Below, piece by piece: positions 27,295 through 36,126 of a stretch of DNA of 64,000 nucleotides. Source of the DNA: Peptoniphilus genitalis (GTDB taxonomy: Bacteria > Bacillota > Clostridia > Tissierellales > Peptoniphilaceae). Below the pieces are notes generated by a model. It was not told the DNA's origin and did not search any database. It was given only the letters and a program-made list of their open reading frames with translations. Each line of letters begins with the position of its first letter. The stretch's first letter is position 1. The stretch covers positions 248,001 through 312,000 of the forward strand of contig NZ_CP097885.1 of assembly GCF_023614525.1 (NCBI RefSeq), read 5' to 3'. The position numbers were made by a program, and so were the translations under genes.

Positions 27295-27332
27295 AAAAAA
27301 GTCATCCCCTAGATGACTCCTAAGAGATGACT
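27295..27332 (-). terminator. Attenuator-like hairpin between bmpA and nupO
   Basis: On the minus strand AGTCATC-TAGGG-GATGACT plus a T-run makes a terminator; an extra copy of AAGTCATCTC just upstream (27323-27332) can pair with the same right arm instead. It would lower permease/ATPase expression relative to the binding protein. Confidence 0.7.
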
Positions 27333-27340
27333 TTATAAAC

Positions 27341-28432
27341 TTATTTGTATTGGTTGTAAGTTTCTTCGTTGTAAGGAACTTTGATTTCGCCAGAAATAAT
27401 CTTTTTAGTGATTTCTTCAACTTTCTTTAAAATTTCAGGCTTAACATTCTTGTCAGAAGTTGGTGCAATACCTACTGCTCCATCGTCAGCTAGACCAAGT
27501 TCAATAGTTCTTCCACCTTGGAATTTGCCTTCTTGCATGTCTTTTACAACTTGGTAAACAGCAACATCGCCGTTCTTCATTGCAGAAGTTAATACATTTT
27601 CAGGAGCTCTGTCGCTTTGGTCTCTATCAACACCAATTACCCACTTGTCAGCTTCTTTAGCAGCTTCGATAACACCTTCGCCTGCTCCACCTGCTGCGTG
27701 GAATACTACGTCAGCACCGTTTTGGTACATTGTAGCAGTGATTGATTTACCCTTTTGAGCGTCGGAGAAGTCACCAACGTATTGGCTAAGAACTTCGATG
27801 TCAACGCCTCTTTCTTTAGCTGCGTAATCAACACCAGCCTTGTAACCATATTCGAATCCCCAAATAATGTTACCTTCTTGGCCACCAACGAAACCAACCT
27901 TGTTAGTTTCAGTAGTCATACCAGCAATATAACCAACTAGGAAAGAAGGTTCTTGAGCCCTAAACATAATTCCAAGTAGGTTTGAAGGAGCTTCAACCTT
28001 GTTACCATCTTTATCAACTGTAACGTCAACATCAACTATTGCATAGTTTGTTTCTGGATACATGCCTGCAGCTTCAGTTACTGCTCCACCCATTTTGAAA
28101 CCAGCACCAACAATAAGGTTTTTGTTTTGGTCAGCAAAAGTTTCTAGGTTAGGAGTGTAATCCTTAGTGTCCTTAGATTCTACATAGTCCGCCTTGATTC
28201 CAAGTTCTTCTTTAGCCTTTTGAAGTCCTTCCCAAACTCCTTGGTTAAAGGATTGGTCGTTAACTCCTCCTTCGTCAGTTACAAAACCAACGTCAATGTC
28301 TGATTTAGCTTCAGTAGCTTCTTTAGTAGCGTTTGCAGCTTTTCCATCTGCTTCTTTTTTGTTGCCGCCACCACAAGCAACAAGTGTCATTGCAATCAAT
28401 AACACTGAAAGTAGTGTAAGTTTCTTCTTCAT
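27341..28432 (-). CDS. bmpA: BMP-family nucleoside-binding lipoprotein
   Basis: Substrate-binding protein of the nucleoside importer (PnrA/NupN type), anchored outside the membrane. Signal peptide with lipobox LVAC, Cys20, then a glycine/lysine-rich linker to about residue 45. The BMP domain follows: IDVGFVTDEGGVNDQSFNQG, FRAQEPSFLVGYIAG, KVGFVGGQEGNIIWGFEYG and IGVDRDQSDRAPENVLTSAM are the conserved blocks. 363 residues, standard. Strong AGGAGGATTTTAA ribosome binding site and own promoter upstream; separated from the rest of the operon by an attenuator-like hairpin. Confidence 0.93.
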   Translation of the reverse strand: MKKKLTLLSVLLIAMTLVACGGGNKKEADGKAANATKEATEAKSDIDVGFVTDEGGVNDQSFNQGVWEGLQKAKEELGIKADYVESKDTKDYTPNLETFADQNKNLIVGAGFKMGGAVTEAAGMYPETNYAIVDVDVTVDKDGNKVEAPSNLLGIMFRAQEPSFLVGYIAGMTTETNKVGFVGGQEGNIIWGFEYGYKAGVDYAAKERGVDIEVLSQYVGDFSDAQKGKSITATMYQNGADVVFHAAGGAGEGVIEAAKEADKWVIGVDRDQSDRAPENVLTSAMKNGDVAVYQVVKDMQEGKFQGGRTIELGLADDGAVGIAPTSDKNVKPEILKKVEEITKKIISGEIKVPYNEETYNQYK

Positions 28433-28461
28433 TTAAAATCCTCCTATAATGATTTAATTAA

Positions 28462-28490
28462 ATTATATATTAAATTTACTATTATTTCAA
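28462..28490 (-). promoter_or_regulatory. Promoter of the bmpA-nup operon
   Basis: On the minus strand TTGAAA, 17 bases, TATAAT, about 30 bases before the bmpA start. I see no purine-riboswitch-like structure upstream. Confidence 0.75.
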
Positions 28491-28692
28491 TTTCAATAAA
28501 AAAGTTTTCCTATGTCTTTACAATTTTTATTTTACTTGGAAATATTCAATAATTCATAAAAGTTAAATTGTTCATAAAACTTTATAAACTCATAGCCTAT
28601 TACAAAGCTCCTAAAATTAATTTTTTAATTCTCACAAAATCCTATTTATTTTATTTTCACATAGTCCTAAGCTTTTATTAAAAATTTGCAAT

Positions 28693-28722
28693 AAAAAAAG
28701 CCCAATATAATATTGAGCTTTT
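28693..28722 (-). terminator. Terminator of the unknown membrane-protein gene
   Basis: AAGCCCAATAT / ATATTGAGCTT with A/T flanks; minus-strand T-run. The surrounding 303-base gap (28433-28735) otherwise holds the bmpA promoter and AT-rich sequence resembling the degenerate repeat at 15042. Confidence 0.8.
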
Positions 28723-28735
28723 GAAAAATATTTAC

Positions 28736-29764
28736 TTATCCAATGAATACTCTTGGTATCATAAAGAATACAAGTGAAAAAACAAAGTACATTAATAAAA
28801 ATGCCACTGATTGTTTCATTTCTTTGCCACTTAGTGTGAAGTCACCATCAGATGCAAGTAATCTTGCTACTATTGAGGCAATAAATCCTAAGATTGGATA
28901 GGCTATAAGAACACCAAGGTTGCTTGTTCCCTTGTCCATGAACCTGTAGAAAGTAGGAATCATTAAGAAGAGGGCGCCAAGATAAATTTTAAAGTTCCCC
29001 CTATCAAACCAAGTTAAAGCTATTATTCCTAGTGTTAATACTAAGAAGATAACAGTACTTGCTGTATTAATAAGAGAAATTTTATTTATTAGTCCTTGGT
29101 TAATTAATTCAATTTTATTTACATAATAACCTGAGTTTGTGTAAGCTTCCTTTACACTGTTGTTTGACTTAATTGATTCAGTCCAGTTTTCTACCTTTGC
29201 ATTTGTTACAAATATTGAAGCATCTTCAACCTTTTGACCACCTGAAAAATAAAGTGGGTTTGCTGGATAGTAAACTGTGAATTCATATTCGCCAACTTTT
29301 TCCTTTAAAGCTAGTTTAACTTCACTCACTGCCTTAAAGTCCTTGTTGTCAGTCTTATTATAAAAATCTTTTACCTTTAATTTTAATTTTTCTTCGAAAA
29401 GAGATTTGTTAATTTTGTCAAAGTCTCCCTTTAGGTTGACCTTTGACTTGCTATAAGTAATTCCTTCGCCAAAGAAAATTTGTCTATTAGGAGTACCTAA
29501 TATTCTTGCAGTTGAATCTTCGCCTGTGTAATTAAATTTTATGTCGTATTTTATTAGATTTTCTTGGCCTTCTTTTGCCATGGATCTTCTAACTTGTAGA
29601 TTTTCTACTCCATCAGCATTGTTAAAAAGAATTCCGTCGAATTCCCTGTCTACGTCAGCGTTTGGCCACATAAGAGACTTACTGAAAAAAGCAGTTAGAG
29701 AAGCTAACATAAGTACTAGTATGAAAATTGCAAAAACCACAAGCTTTTTTATTCTCTCGTTCAT
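28736..29764 (-). CDS. Unknown membrane protein with a large outside domain
   Basis: I do not recognise the family. 342 residues: one N-terminal helix (about 8-28), a polar domain of about 205 residues that should lie outside the cell (with charged and tyrosine-rich stretches such as GEYEFTVYYPANPLYFSGGQ), then four closely spaced helices (about 235-335). No lipobox, protease or kinase motif is visible. The start follows ATGGAGGTTTAAA. It is monocistronic, between the pot operon and bmpA. The topology resembles a sensor or assembly factor but nothing in the sequence proves that. Confidence 0.8.
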   Translation of the reverse strand: MNERIKKLVVFAIFILVLMLASLTAFFSKSLMWPNADVDREFDGILFNNADGVENLQVRRSMAKEGQENLIKYDIKFNYTGEDSTARILGTPNRQIFFGEGITYSKSKVNLKGDFDKINKSLFEEKLKLKVKDFYNKTDNKDFKAVSEVKLALKEKVGEYEFTVYYPANPLYFSGGQKVEDASIFVTNAKVENWTESIKSNNSVKEAYTNSGYYVNKIELINQGLINKISLINTASTVIFLVLTLGIIALTWFDRGNFKIYLGALFLMIPTFYRFMDKGTSNLGVLIAYPILGFIASIVARLLASDGDFTLSGKEMKQSVAFLLMYFVFSLVFFMIPRVFIG

Positions 29765-29847
29765 TTTAAACCTCCATTATGAAAACATTTCGCTTAATAT
29801 ACATGATATCACATGGAGGCCTTAAAATAAACAAATTTATTAGCATA

Positions 29848-30903
29848 TTAAAGATTAGAAGCATTTATTTCTGTCCAGATTCTATCGTAAACTTTTATAA
29901 AGTCTCCTAGGTCCCTAAAGGATTCTAGTGGTGGTAGTTTGTCAAAGTCTGGATAAGCAACCTTTGAGTTTTTAATTTCATCTGGTAGAAGGTCTTTCAC
30001 TCCCTTTACTGGTGAAGTGTAACCTACACAGTGCTCAACATTTTTTGCTTGAACTTCTTTTTCAAGCATGTAATTTATAAATTTTTCTGCCCCTTCAACA
30101 TTTTGTGCATTCTTAGGAATAACCATGGAGTCGTACCAAATGTTAGAGCCTTCCTTTGGCACTACATAGTCAAGGTCTTCGTTTTGTTGCATCATAAGAA
30201 GGGCATCTCCTGAGTACATTACAGATAGGTTTGCATCTCCTTGAACTACAACATCACGTCCATCATCATCAAGATAAGCATATACTAGAGGCTTTTGTTC
30301 TATTAGTGACTTCTTGGCTTCTTGTAGTTCCTTTTCATTTGTTGAGTTTAAAGAATATCCCAATCTCTTAAGAGCAACTCCAAGAGTATCTCTTTGTGAA
30401 TTGTACATAATTATTTGGTTCTTATACTTTTCATTCCAAAGTATATCCCATGAATCAACCTTGTCCTTAACTTCTGCCTTGTTGTAGATAATTCCCACAG
30501 TTCCCCAGAAGTATGGAACAGAGTACTTGTTTTCAGGATCAAAGCTTGGATTCTTTAAAATATCTTCAACATTTGCAAAGTTAGGAATCTTACTAAAGTC
30601 AATTTCTCTTACAAGTCCTTCTTTGATTAGTCTTTCAATCATGTAGTCGCTAGGCACAACTACATCGTACTTGTCTTGTGATTGGGTCATCTTAATATAA
30701 AGGTCTTCATTTGATGCATAAGTATCATAATTTACCTTGATGCCGGTTTCCTTTTGGAAGTCCTTTAGGATTTGTGGGTCAATATACTCTCCCCAGTTGT
30801 AAACATAAATTTCTTCTTTTGCTGTTTCCTCTTTGCCACATCCTGTTAGGGAGATTACCATTAGGATAGCAAGAGCCAAAATAATTTTTTTCATGTGTTT
30901 CAT
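29848..30903 (-). CDS. potD: Spermidine/putrescine-binding lipoprotein
   Basis: Extracytoplasmic polyamine receptor of the PotABCD importer. Signal peptide ends SLTGC with lipid-anchor Cys22; then EIYVYNWGEYIDPQILKDF, the classic PotD start, DVVVPSDYMIERLIKEG, YFWGTVGIIYN, and IWYDSMVIPKNAQNVEGAEKFINYML. 351 residues. Its ATG overlaps the potC stop by one base (TAATG), and it is last in the operon. I find no clear terminator after it, only an AT hairpin. Confidence 0.95.
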   Translation of the reverse strand: MKHMKKIILALAILMVISLTGCGKEETAKEEIYVYNWGEYIDPQILKDFQKETGIKVNYDTYASNEDLYIKMTQSQDKYDVVVPSDYMIERLIKEGLVREIDFSKIPNFANVEDILKNPSFDPENKYSVPYFWGTVGIIYNKAEVKDKVDSWDILWNEKYKNQIIMYNSQRDTLGVALKRLGYSLNSTNEKELQEAKKSLIEQKPLVYAYLDDDGRDVVVQGDANLSVMYSGDALLMMQQNEDLDYVVPKEGSNIWYDSMVIPKNAQNVEGAEKFINYMLEKEVQAKNVEHCVGYTSPVKGVKDLLPDEIKNSKVAYPDFDKLPPLESFRDLGDFIKVYDRIWTEINASNL

Positions 30904-31685
30904 TAGATTACCTCGATTTTTTTCATTTTTTCACTTCTCTTGTTGATTATCACAAGAAGGATTAAAAGTGCTACTAGCATCAATGTTGATACTGCATTTA
31001 TTGATGGATTGATTCCCTTTCTCGCCATGGAGTAAATTGTTATTGAAAGATTTGATACTCCTTGGCCTGTGTTGAAGAAGGAAATTACAAAGTCATCAAT
31101 GGAAAGTGTAAAGGACATTAGTGCCCCAGTTAATATTGCAGGTTTAATTTGTGGAATCACCACATTTAATATGGCATAAGTTGGAGTAGCACCTAGGTCA
31201 AGGGCTGCTTCAACTGTATTTTTTTGCAGTTGATTTAACTTTGGCAGGATGGAAAGAATAACATAGGGAATGCAGAAGACAATGTGTGAAATTATCATTG
31301 TTGTGTATCCCATTCTTATGTTAAAAAGTCCAAAGAGTCCCATAAGAGCAACTGCTGTTACAATGTCAGGGTTAATTACTGGTAGGTAATTTATATTTAG
31401 GATGGCATCCTTTTTAAAGCCCCTAAGTTCATTTATGGCAATGGCAGAAATAGTTCCAACAATAGTTGAAATCACTGTTGCAACCACTGCTACTATAAGT
31501 GTAGTCCAAAGGGAAGATAAAATTGCTGGATCAGCAAATAAATTTTTGTACCACTTTAGGGTAAAACCTGCCCAAGACCCTCTTAGCTTGGAGTTGTTAA
31601 AACTAAAGACAACTAAGATGATAATCGGTGCATATAAGAATAAAAATATTAAAAATAAGTAAATCCTATCTATTAATTTTTTCAT
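30903..31685 (-). CDS. potC: Spermidine/putrescine ABC permease
   Basis: Six-helix permease, 260 residues, with the binding-protein-dependent transport loop VEAALDLGATPTYAILNVVIPQIKPAI. YAPIIILVVFSFNNSKLRGSW is the PotC N-terminal signature. It starts one base within the potB stop and overlaps potD by one base. Confidence 0.94.
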   Translation of the reverse strand: MKKLIDRIYLFLIFLFLYAPIIILVVFSFNNSKLRGSWAGFTLKWYKNLFADPAILSSLWTTLIVAVVATVISTIVGTISAIAINELRGFKKDAILNINYLPVINPDIVTAVALMGLFGLFNIRMGYTTMIISHIVFCIPYVILSILPKLNQLQKNTVEAALDLGATPTYAILNVVIPQIKPAILTGALMSFTLSIDDFVISFFNTGQGVSNLSITIYSMARKGINPSINAVSTLMLVALLILLVIINKRSEKMKKIEVI

Positions 31686-32515
31686 TATAAGCCACCTCCT
31701 ATTTCGCTAGTTTTTATTTTTCCATTAAACAACTTTGGAATAATTAAAATCAAAAGCATAATTACAATTAGAATCATGGAAATTGCAGATCCAAATCCCC
31801 AATCTCCTGTAAAGGTAAATTGTTTTTCAATTAAGTTACCAATTAAGTAGAAGTTATTTCCTCCTAACAAGTTTGGCACAACAAAAGTTGAAATTGCCGG
31901 TATAAATACCATGGTTATACCTGTGTAAATTCCTGGTAGGGAAAGTGGAAGTATAACCTTCATAAAAACTTTGAAGTCATTAGCTCCAAGGTCCTTTGCA
32001 GCTTCAATTAGTTTCTTATCCATTTTTAATAGGACAGTATAAATTGGCAAAACCATAAATGGCAAGAAGTTGTAAACCATGCCTATCATTATGGCCTTGG
32101 AATTGTACATAAGGTTCCAGGGTCCCCAGCCAAAAAGTCCAATAAATTTATTGATTAGGCCCTTGTTGCCAAGAAGGGTAAGCCAAGCATAAGTCCTCAA
32201 GAGGAAGTTCATCCACATTGGGATTATAAAAATTAAAATCATGTTGTTTCGAACTTTTTCACTCATTTGTGAAATTATATATGCCACTGGATAGCCAATA
32301 ATAAGGCACAATATAGTAGATACCCCTGCCAATACAAGAGATGTAAGTAGAATTTTTACATAAAGGGGCTCAAAAAACCTTGAGAAGTTGTCAAGTGTAA
32401 AGGCAAAATCTGCCAAGTCTGTGTTAGAGCTCAAGGAGTGGGCAAGTATTAAAAATAGTGGGAAGACAATAAATACTAGGCCCCAAAATAAATAAATTAA
32501 TGAAAATTTCTTCAT
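31685..32515 (-). CDS. potB: Spermidine/putrescine ABC permease
   Basis: Six-helix permease, 276 residues, partner of PotC. RTYAWLTLLGNKGLINKF and the coupling loop IEAAKDLGANDFKVFMKVILPLSLPGI are typical. It lies one base after potA and overlaps potC by one base. Confidence 0.94.
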   Translation of the reverse strand: MKKFSLIYLFWGLVFIVFPLFLILAHSLSSNTDLADFAFTLDNFSRFFEPLYVKILLTSLVLAGVSTILCLIIGYPVAYIISQMSEKVRNNMILIFIIPMWMNFLLRTYAWLTLLGNKGLINKFIGLFGWGPWNLMYNSKAIMIGMVYNFLPFMVLPIYTVLLKMDKKLIEAAKDLGANDFKVFMKVILPLSLPGIYTGITMVFIPAISTFVVPNLLGGNNFYLIGNLIEKQFTFTGDWGFGSAISMILIVIMLLILIIPKLFNGKIKTSEIGGGL

Positions 32516-32516
32516 C

Positions 32517-33551
32517 TTAACTTAACCTCATAACGTGAATTAGGTCTGGTTTAATTATTATGCCTGTCTTCTCTCCCACTTCTCTTTTTTCTGTTGATTG
32601 AACAAGCATAGAGTAGCCGCCAATATCCACTGTCATTTCATAGTGAACTCCCTTAAAGACAAGACTTGTTACAGTCCCTTCAACTTGGTAGTTTTCATCA
32701 ACTAAAATCACATCTTCAGGTCTCACTACTACTTCAACATCTTCATTTACCTTAAAGCCCTTGTCAACGCAAGGGAAATCATAATCTAAAAATCTTACCT
32801 TGAAGTCCTCAAGCATCCTTCCCTTAATAATATTTGATTCGCCAATAAAGTCTGCGACGAAGGCATTCTTTGGCTCGTTGTAAATATTTATTGGGCTATC
32901 CATTTGTTGGATCTCGCCGTTGTTTAAAACAACAACAGTGTCACTCATGGAAAGGGCTTCTTCTTGGTCGTGGGTAACGTAAATGAAGGTTATACCAACA
33001 CTTTTTTGAATCCTCTTAAGCTCAATCTGCATTGCCTGTCTTAGTTTCAAGTCAAGAGCTCCAAGGGGTTCGTCAAGTAAAAGTACGTCTGGCTCATTTA
33101 CAAGAGCTCTTGCAATGGCAATTCTTTGTTGTTGACCACCTGATAGGGACTCTATCTCTCTGTTTTCGAAACCCACAAGGTTAACAAGCTTTAAAACTTC
33201 CTTTACCTTTTCCTTGATGACTTTCTTGTCCATCTTTTTAATCTTTAGGCCAAAGGCAATGTTATCGAAGACATTCATGTGAGGAAAGAGAGCATATTTT
33301 TGGAAAACTGTGTTGATTCTTCTCTCATAGGCTTCCTTGTTTGTTATGTCCTCTCCATTAAAAAGAATTTGTCCCTCATCTGGCTCCTCAAAACCACCAA
33401 TTAATCTTAAAATTGTAGTTTTCCCACAGCCTGATGGTCCAAGAATTGTGAGGAACTCATCCTTTTTTACCTTAAAGTCAAAATTTTCTAAAATTACATT
33501 GTCGCCAAAGCTCTTGCTAATATTTTTTAATTCAATTACATAATTTTCCAT
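32517..33551 (-). CDS. potA: Spermidine/putrescine ABC ATP-binding protein
   Basis: ATPase of the polyamine importer. Walker A GPSGCGKT (38-45), the Q-loop, signature LSGGQQQR, Walker [13 protein letters not shown] and switch His in [14 protein letters not shown] are intact; a C-terminal TOBE-type regulatory domain follows from about residue 240. 344 residues. Ten bases separate it from the regulator gene upstream. Confidence 0.95.
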   Translation of the reverse strand: MENYVIELKNISKSFGDNVILENFDFKVKKDEFLTILGPSGCGKTTILRLIGGFEEPDEGQILFNGEDITNKEAYERRINTVFQKYALFPHMNVFDNIAFGLKIKKMDKKVIKEKVKEVLKLVNLVGFENREIESLSGGQQQRIAIARALVNEPDVLLLDEPLGALDLKLRQAMQIELKRIQKSVGITFIYVTHDQEEALSMSDTVVVLNNGEIQQMDSPINIYNEPKNAFVADFIGESNIIKGRMLEDFKVRFLDYDFPCVDKGFKVNEDVEVVVRPEDVILVDENYQVEGTVTSLVFKGVHYEMTVDIGGYSMLVQSTEKREVGEKTGIIIKPDLIHVMRLS

Positions 33552-33561
33552 ATTTCACCGC

Positions 33562-34101
33562 CTAAAAATTTGGTGGAGATGATATCCACAAAATCTCAGT
33601 ATCGCACTTTCCTTCATTTGTTAAATAATGTGACTTAGTCGCCTTAAAGTAAAAGCACTCGCCTTTCTTCACCTTGTACTCGTCACTTCCATAATAGAGT
33701 TTGACAGATCCCCTTAGGACAAAGCCAAACTCCTCGCCCTCATAGGGCTGTATCTCCTTGGACCTTCCAGCGGGTTTAATTAAAATCCTCATGGGCTCCA
33801 TTTGGTTTTTTTGTGCATTGGGAACAACCCAGTCTAAGACATAGCTAAGTTCTTCATTTTCACTTTCAAAAAAGTCCTCTTCATTGAAGATTATTTTTTC
33901 ATTTTCTTCCCTCTTAAAAAAAAGGCCGGGGTCAGTACCAAGGGCCTCAAGTATATCTAAAAGAGAGTCGACAGATGGCGATGTCAAATCTCTTTCGATT
34001 TGAGAAATGAAACCCTTAGTGAGTTCTGACCTGTCTGCCAGCTCCTCTTGAGTAAGTCCTTTTTCAATTCTCATTTCTCTTATTTTATTTCCAATATTCA
34101 T
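33562..34101 (-). CDS. XRE-cupin transcriptional regulator of the pot operon
   Basis: About 179 residues: N-terminal helix-turn-helix (IGNKIREMRIEKGLTQEEL, then LTKGFISQIERDLTSP) and a C-terminal cupin domain (about 100-172, including KPAGRSKEIQPYEGEEFGFV). This architecture is common in regulators encoded as first gene of potABCD operons in Firmicutes; it probably senses polyamines and controls its own operon. ATG 34101 (MNIGNKI) is preferred over the longer frame because AGGTG lies before it. Confidence 0.85.
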   Translation of the reverse strand: MNIGNKIREMRIEKGLTQEELADRSELTKGFISQIERDLTSPSVDSLLDILEALGTDPGLFFKREENEKIIFNEEDFFESENEELSYVLDWVVPNAQKNQMEPMRILIKPAGRSKEIQPYEGEEFGFVLRGSVKLYYGSDEYKVKKGECFYFKATKSHYLTNEGKCDTEILWISSPPNF

Positions 34102-34151
34102 TGCATCACCTATAATATTAAACAAATTACTTAAATTATTAAACTCATTAG

Positions 34152-34180
34152 AGTATAAATGTTAAGATATTTAAAGTCAA
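34152..34180 (-). promoter_or_regulatory. Promoter of the xre-potABCD operon
   Basis: On the minus strand TTGACT, 17 bases, TATACT, about 50 bases before the regulator start. Confidence 0.75.
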
Positions 34181-34307
34181 TAGATTCTGGAATTTATTTT
34201 ATTAAATTTTTTGTAAAATATAATTTACTAAATAATTTTATTTTATAATCATTTTCTTCTTGCTTCCCCTTTATGTTTAATATATTTTATTTATTAAGGA
34301 GGGACTT

Positions 34308-34391
34308 ATGAAAAATTTTTTAATTTTTATTTTTGGAATCCTTGTAGGATTTATCTTAAAGGGATTTTACATCTATCTTATGACTAAATAA
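34308..34391 (+). CDS. 27-residue single-helix membrane peptide
   Basis: ATG behind a near-perfect AAGGAGGGACTT ribosome binding site, then MKNFLIFIFGILVGFILKGF and YIYLMTK, stop TAA. The peptide is one hydrophobic helix (about 4-18) with a lysine in its second half. No family is recognised; similar tiny membrane proteins act as modulators of larger membrane complexes or as toxins. It stands alone between the pot promoter and the DUF1624 gene. Support is the ribosome binding site and the clean hydrophobic pattern. Confidence 0.6.
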   Translation: MKNFLIFIFGILVGFILKGFYIYLMTK

Positions 34392-34537
34392 TTTTAAATA
34401 AAAAACTAGAAGAACATAAAAATTTCTCAACAAGTATTCGTTTACAATTTTATAAGTTTTTATAACTTCATATCTTTTACAAATTCATAATTTTTTACCA
34501 AGTCAACAAGTCAGATCCCTTCCCTCACTCTTATTTA

Positions 34538-34546
34538 TGTTATAAT
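34538..34546 (+). promoter_or_regulatory. Extended -10 promoter of the DUF1624 gene
   Basis: TGTTATAAT (TG-N-TATAAT) 17 bases before ATG 34564; no recognisable -35. Confidence 0.55.
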
Positions 34547-34563
34547 TTTTCTGAGGTGTAAGA

Positions 34564-35271
34564 ATGGATACAATTAAGAAAAGATACAATGCCATAGATT
34601 TTTTGCGTGGCTTTACTATTATAAATATGATAATTTATCACGGTCTCTTTGACCTTGAAAATTTTTATGGCTTTGATTTCAACCACAACTTTTATTACTA
34701 CCAACAATATATTTGCATTTCTTTTATATTGATTTCAGGTTACTCAAGTCACTTTTCCAATAATTTTAAAAAGAAATTTTTAATCTTAGCTGGACTTGCT
34801 CTCTTAATCACTCTTGGGTCCTACATCTACTCCAAGGAAGATGCAATTTATTTTGGCATCATTCACTTCTTTGCTCTTGCGACTTTGATCCACATACTTA
34901 TAAAAAATTACATAAAAAAAATAAGCCCAAGGCTTGGACTTATTATAAGTACTATTTTATTTGTTAGCCTAAAAAGAATTTACTATGGAAGTATTTTCTT
35001 TGGAAAGATTACTCCTCCCAAGTTCCTTTATGATTTGAACTTATTTATACTTGGTCTACCAGGCGATAAGTTTTCATCAGGGGACTACTTCCCCATTATC
35101 CCCTGGATATTTTTATTTTACATGGGCTACTTCCTCTTTGACTTTATAAAATTTCCAAAAAAAGAAGCCTCCCACAATATTATCAATATCATGGGCAGGC
35201 ATTCTCTTTTAATTTATTTTCTCCATCAAATTCTTTTGATTGGAATTTTTTCTCTTATCTTTGGCTCTTGA
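34564..35271 (+). CDS. DUF1624 / heparan N-acetyltransferase-like membrane protein
   Basis: A 235-residue membrane protein of about seven helices. DFLRGFTIINMIIYHGLFDL at the N-terminus, GDYFPIIPWIFLFYMGYFL and the terminal MGRHSLLIYFLHQ are the conserved signs of the DUF1624/YeiB-HGSNAT superfamily of membrane acyltransferase-like proteins. The acyl acceptor is unknown. It is convergent with the TPM gene with no space for a terminator between the two stops. Confidence 0.8.
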   Translation: MDTIKKRYNAIDFLRGFTIINMIIYHGLFDLENFYGFDFNHNFYYYQQYICISFILISGYSSHFSNNFKKKFLILAGLALLITLGSYIYSKEDAIYFGIIHFFALATLIHILIKNYIKKISPRLGLIISTILFVSLKRIYYGSIFFGKITPPKFLYDLNLFILGLPGDKFSSGDYFPIIPWIFLFYMGYFLFDFIKFPKKEASHNIINIMGRHSLLIYFLHQILLIGIFSLIFGS

Positions 35272-36117
35272 TTAAAGTCTTCCGCTGGCACCTCCGCCAC
35301 CAGAGGAACCTCCTCCGCCGAAGCCTCCAAAGCCTCCGCCGCCAAAGCCACCAGATGATCCGCCGAAACCACCTGATCCTCCGAAGCCACCATATCCTCC
35401 AAAGGAGCCTGGTCCCCAGAAGATTACTGGTCTTTGTCTTCTCCTACTTCCTGGTCCACTTCCGCCACCAGGTCCATCATCATTTTTATTTCTAAAAATT
35501 AAAGAAATGATAGCAATGATGACGATTAATTTAAAAATCGCCAAGAAGGGATCTTCTTCTCTATAATCATCGTCAGAATAATCAATGGCTTCTTGTGGCT
35601 CTCTTGCCACAATATCAATGCCATATTCTCCCTCATATAATTTTATTATTTGAGCGTATCCTTCAAGGACTGCCTTCTCAAAGGGTCTGTCATTTTCATT
35701 TTCAGCAACAACCCTTCCCATTGCCCTTATAATTCTCGCTGAATAAGCGTCAGGAATAAATCCCTCTGCCCCATAACCTGTCTCTATTTTTACCAGCTTA
35801 TTTTCATCATCAAGAAGGGCAACTAATATTAGAACACCATTGTCCTTGTCTTTGTCGCCAATTTTTATGTCATTGAAAATATTTGTGGCATACTCCTCAA
35901 GAGTTTGACCTTCCAAACTTTTTACAAGAACAACTCCTATCTCCCCACCAGTTTTCTTTTTAAGATCATAAGTGGTTTTGTTGAGATAGTCTATAGTCTC
36001 TTGGCTTAGGGTGTTTGTCTCATCATAAACATTATAGGACATTTGGTCCTTGTCAAAGGCGTAGACATTAAAGACCAAAGTTAATACAAATAAAATTGTA
36101 GCTAACAATTTTTTCAT
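35272..36117 (-). CDS. TPM-domain membrane protein with glycine-rich tail
   Basis: ATG 36117 (MKKLLAT) is chosen for its AGGTG site. Residues 1-20 are a signal peptide; the TPM (Psb32/YgcG) domain spans about 25-155, including GGEIGVVLVKSLEGQTLEEY and DNGVLILVALLDDENKLVKI; a transmembrane helix is near 192-208 (IFKLIVIIAIISLIF); the last about 65 residues are almost only Gly, Ser and Phe. In related organisms such proteins pair with LemA, as here nine bases upstream. The function is unknown, perhaps membrane or envelope stress. Confidence 0.87.
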   Translation of the reverse strand: MKKLLATILFVLTLVFNVYAFDKDQMSYNVYDETNTLSQETIDYLNKTTYDLKKKTGGEIGVVLVKSLEGQTLEEYATNIFNDIKIGDKDKDNGVLILVALLDDENKLVKIETGYGAEGFIPDAYSARIIRAMGRVVAENENDRPFEKAVLEGYAQIIKLYEGEYGIDIVAREPQEAIDYSDDDYREEDPFLAIFKLIVIIAIISLIFRNKNDDGPGGGSGPGSRRRQRPVIFWGPGSFGGYGGFGGSGGFGGSSGGFGGGGFGGFGGGGSSGGGGASGRL

Positions 36118-36126
36118 AGCTATCAC

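Noticed and set aside
28433-28735. Purine riboswitch controlling the nucleoside transporter
   Set aside because: I could not find the paired loops or conserved core; the promoter lies only about 30 bases before bmpA.
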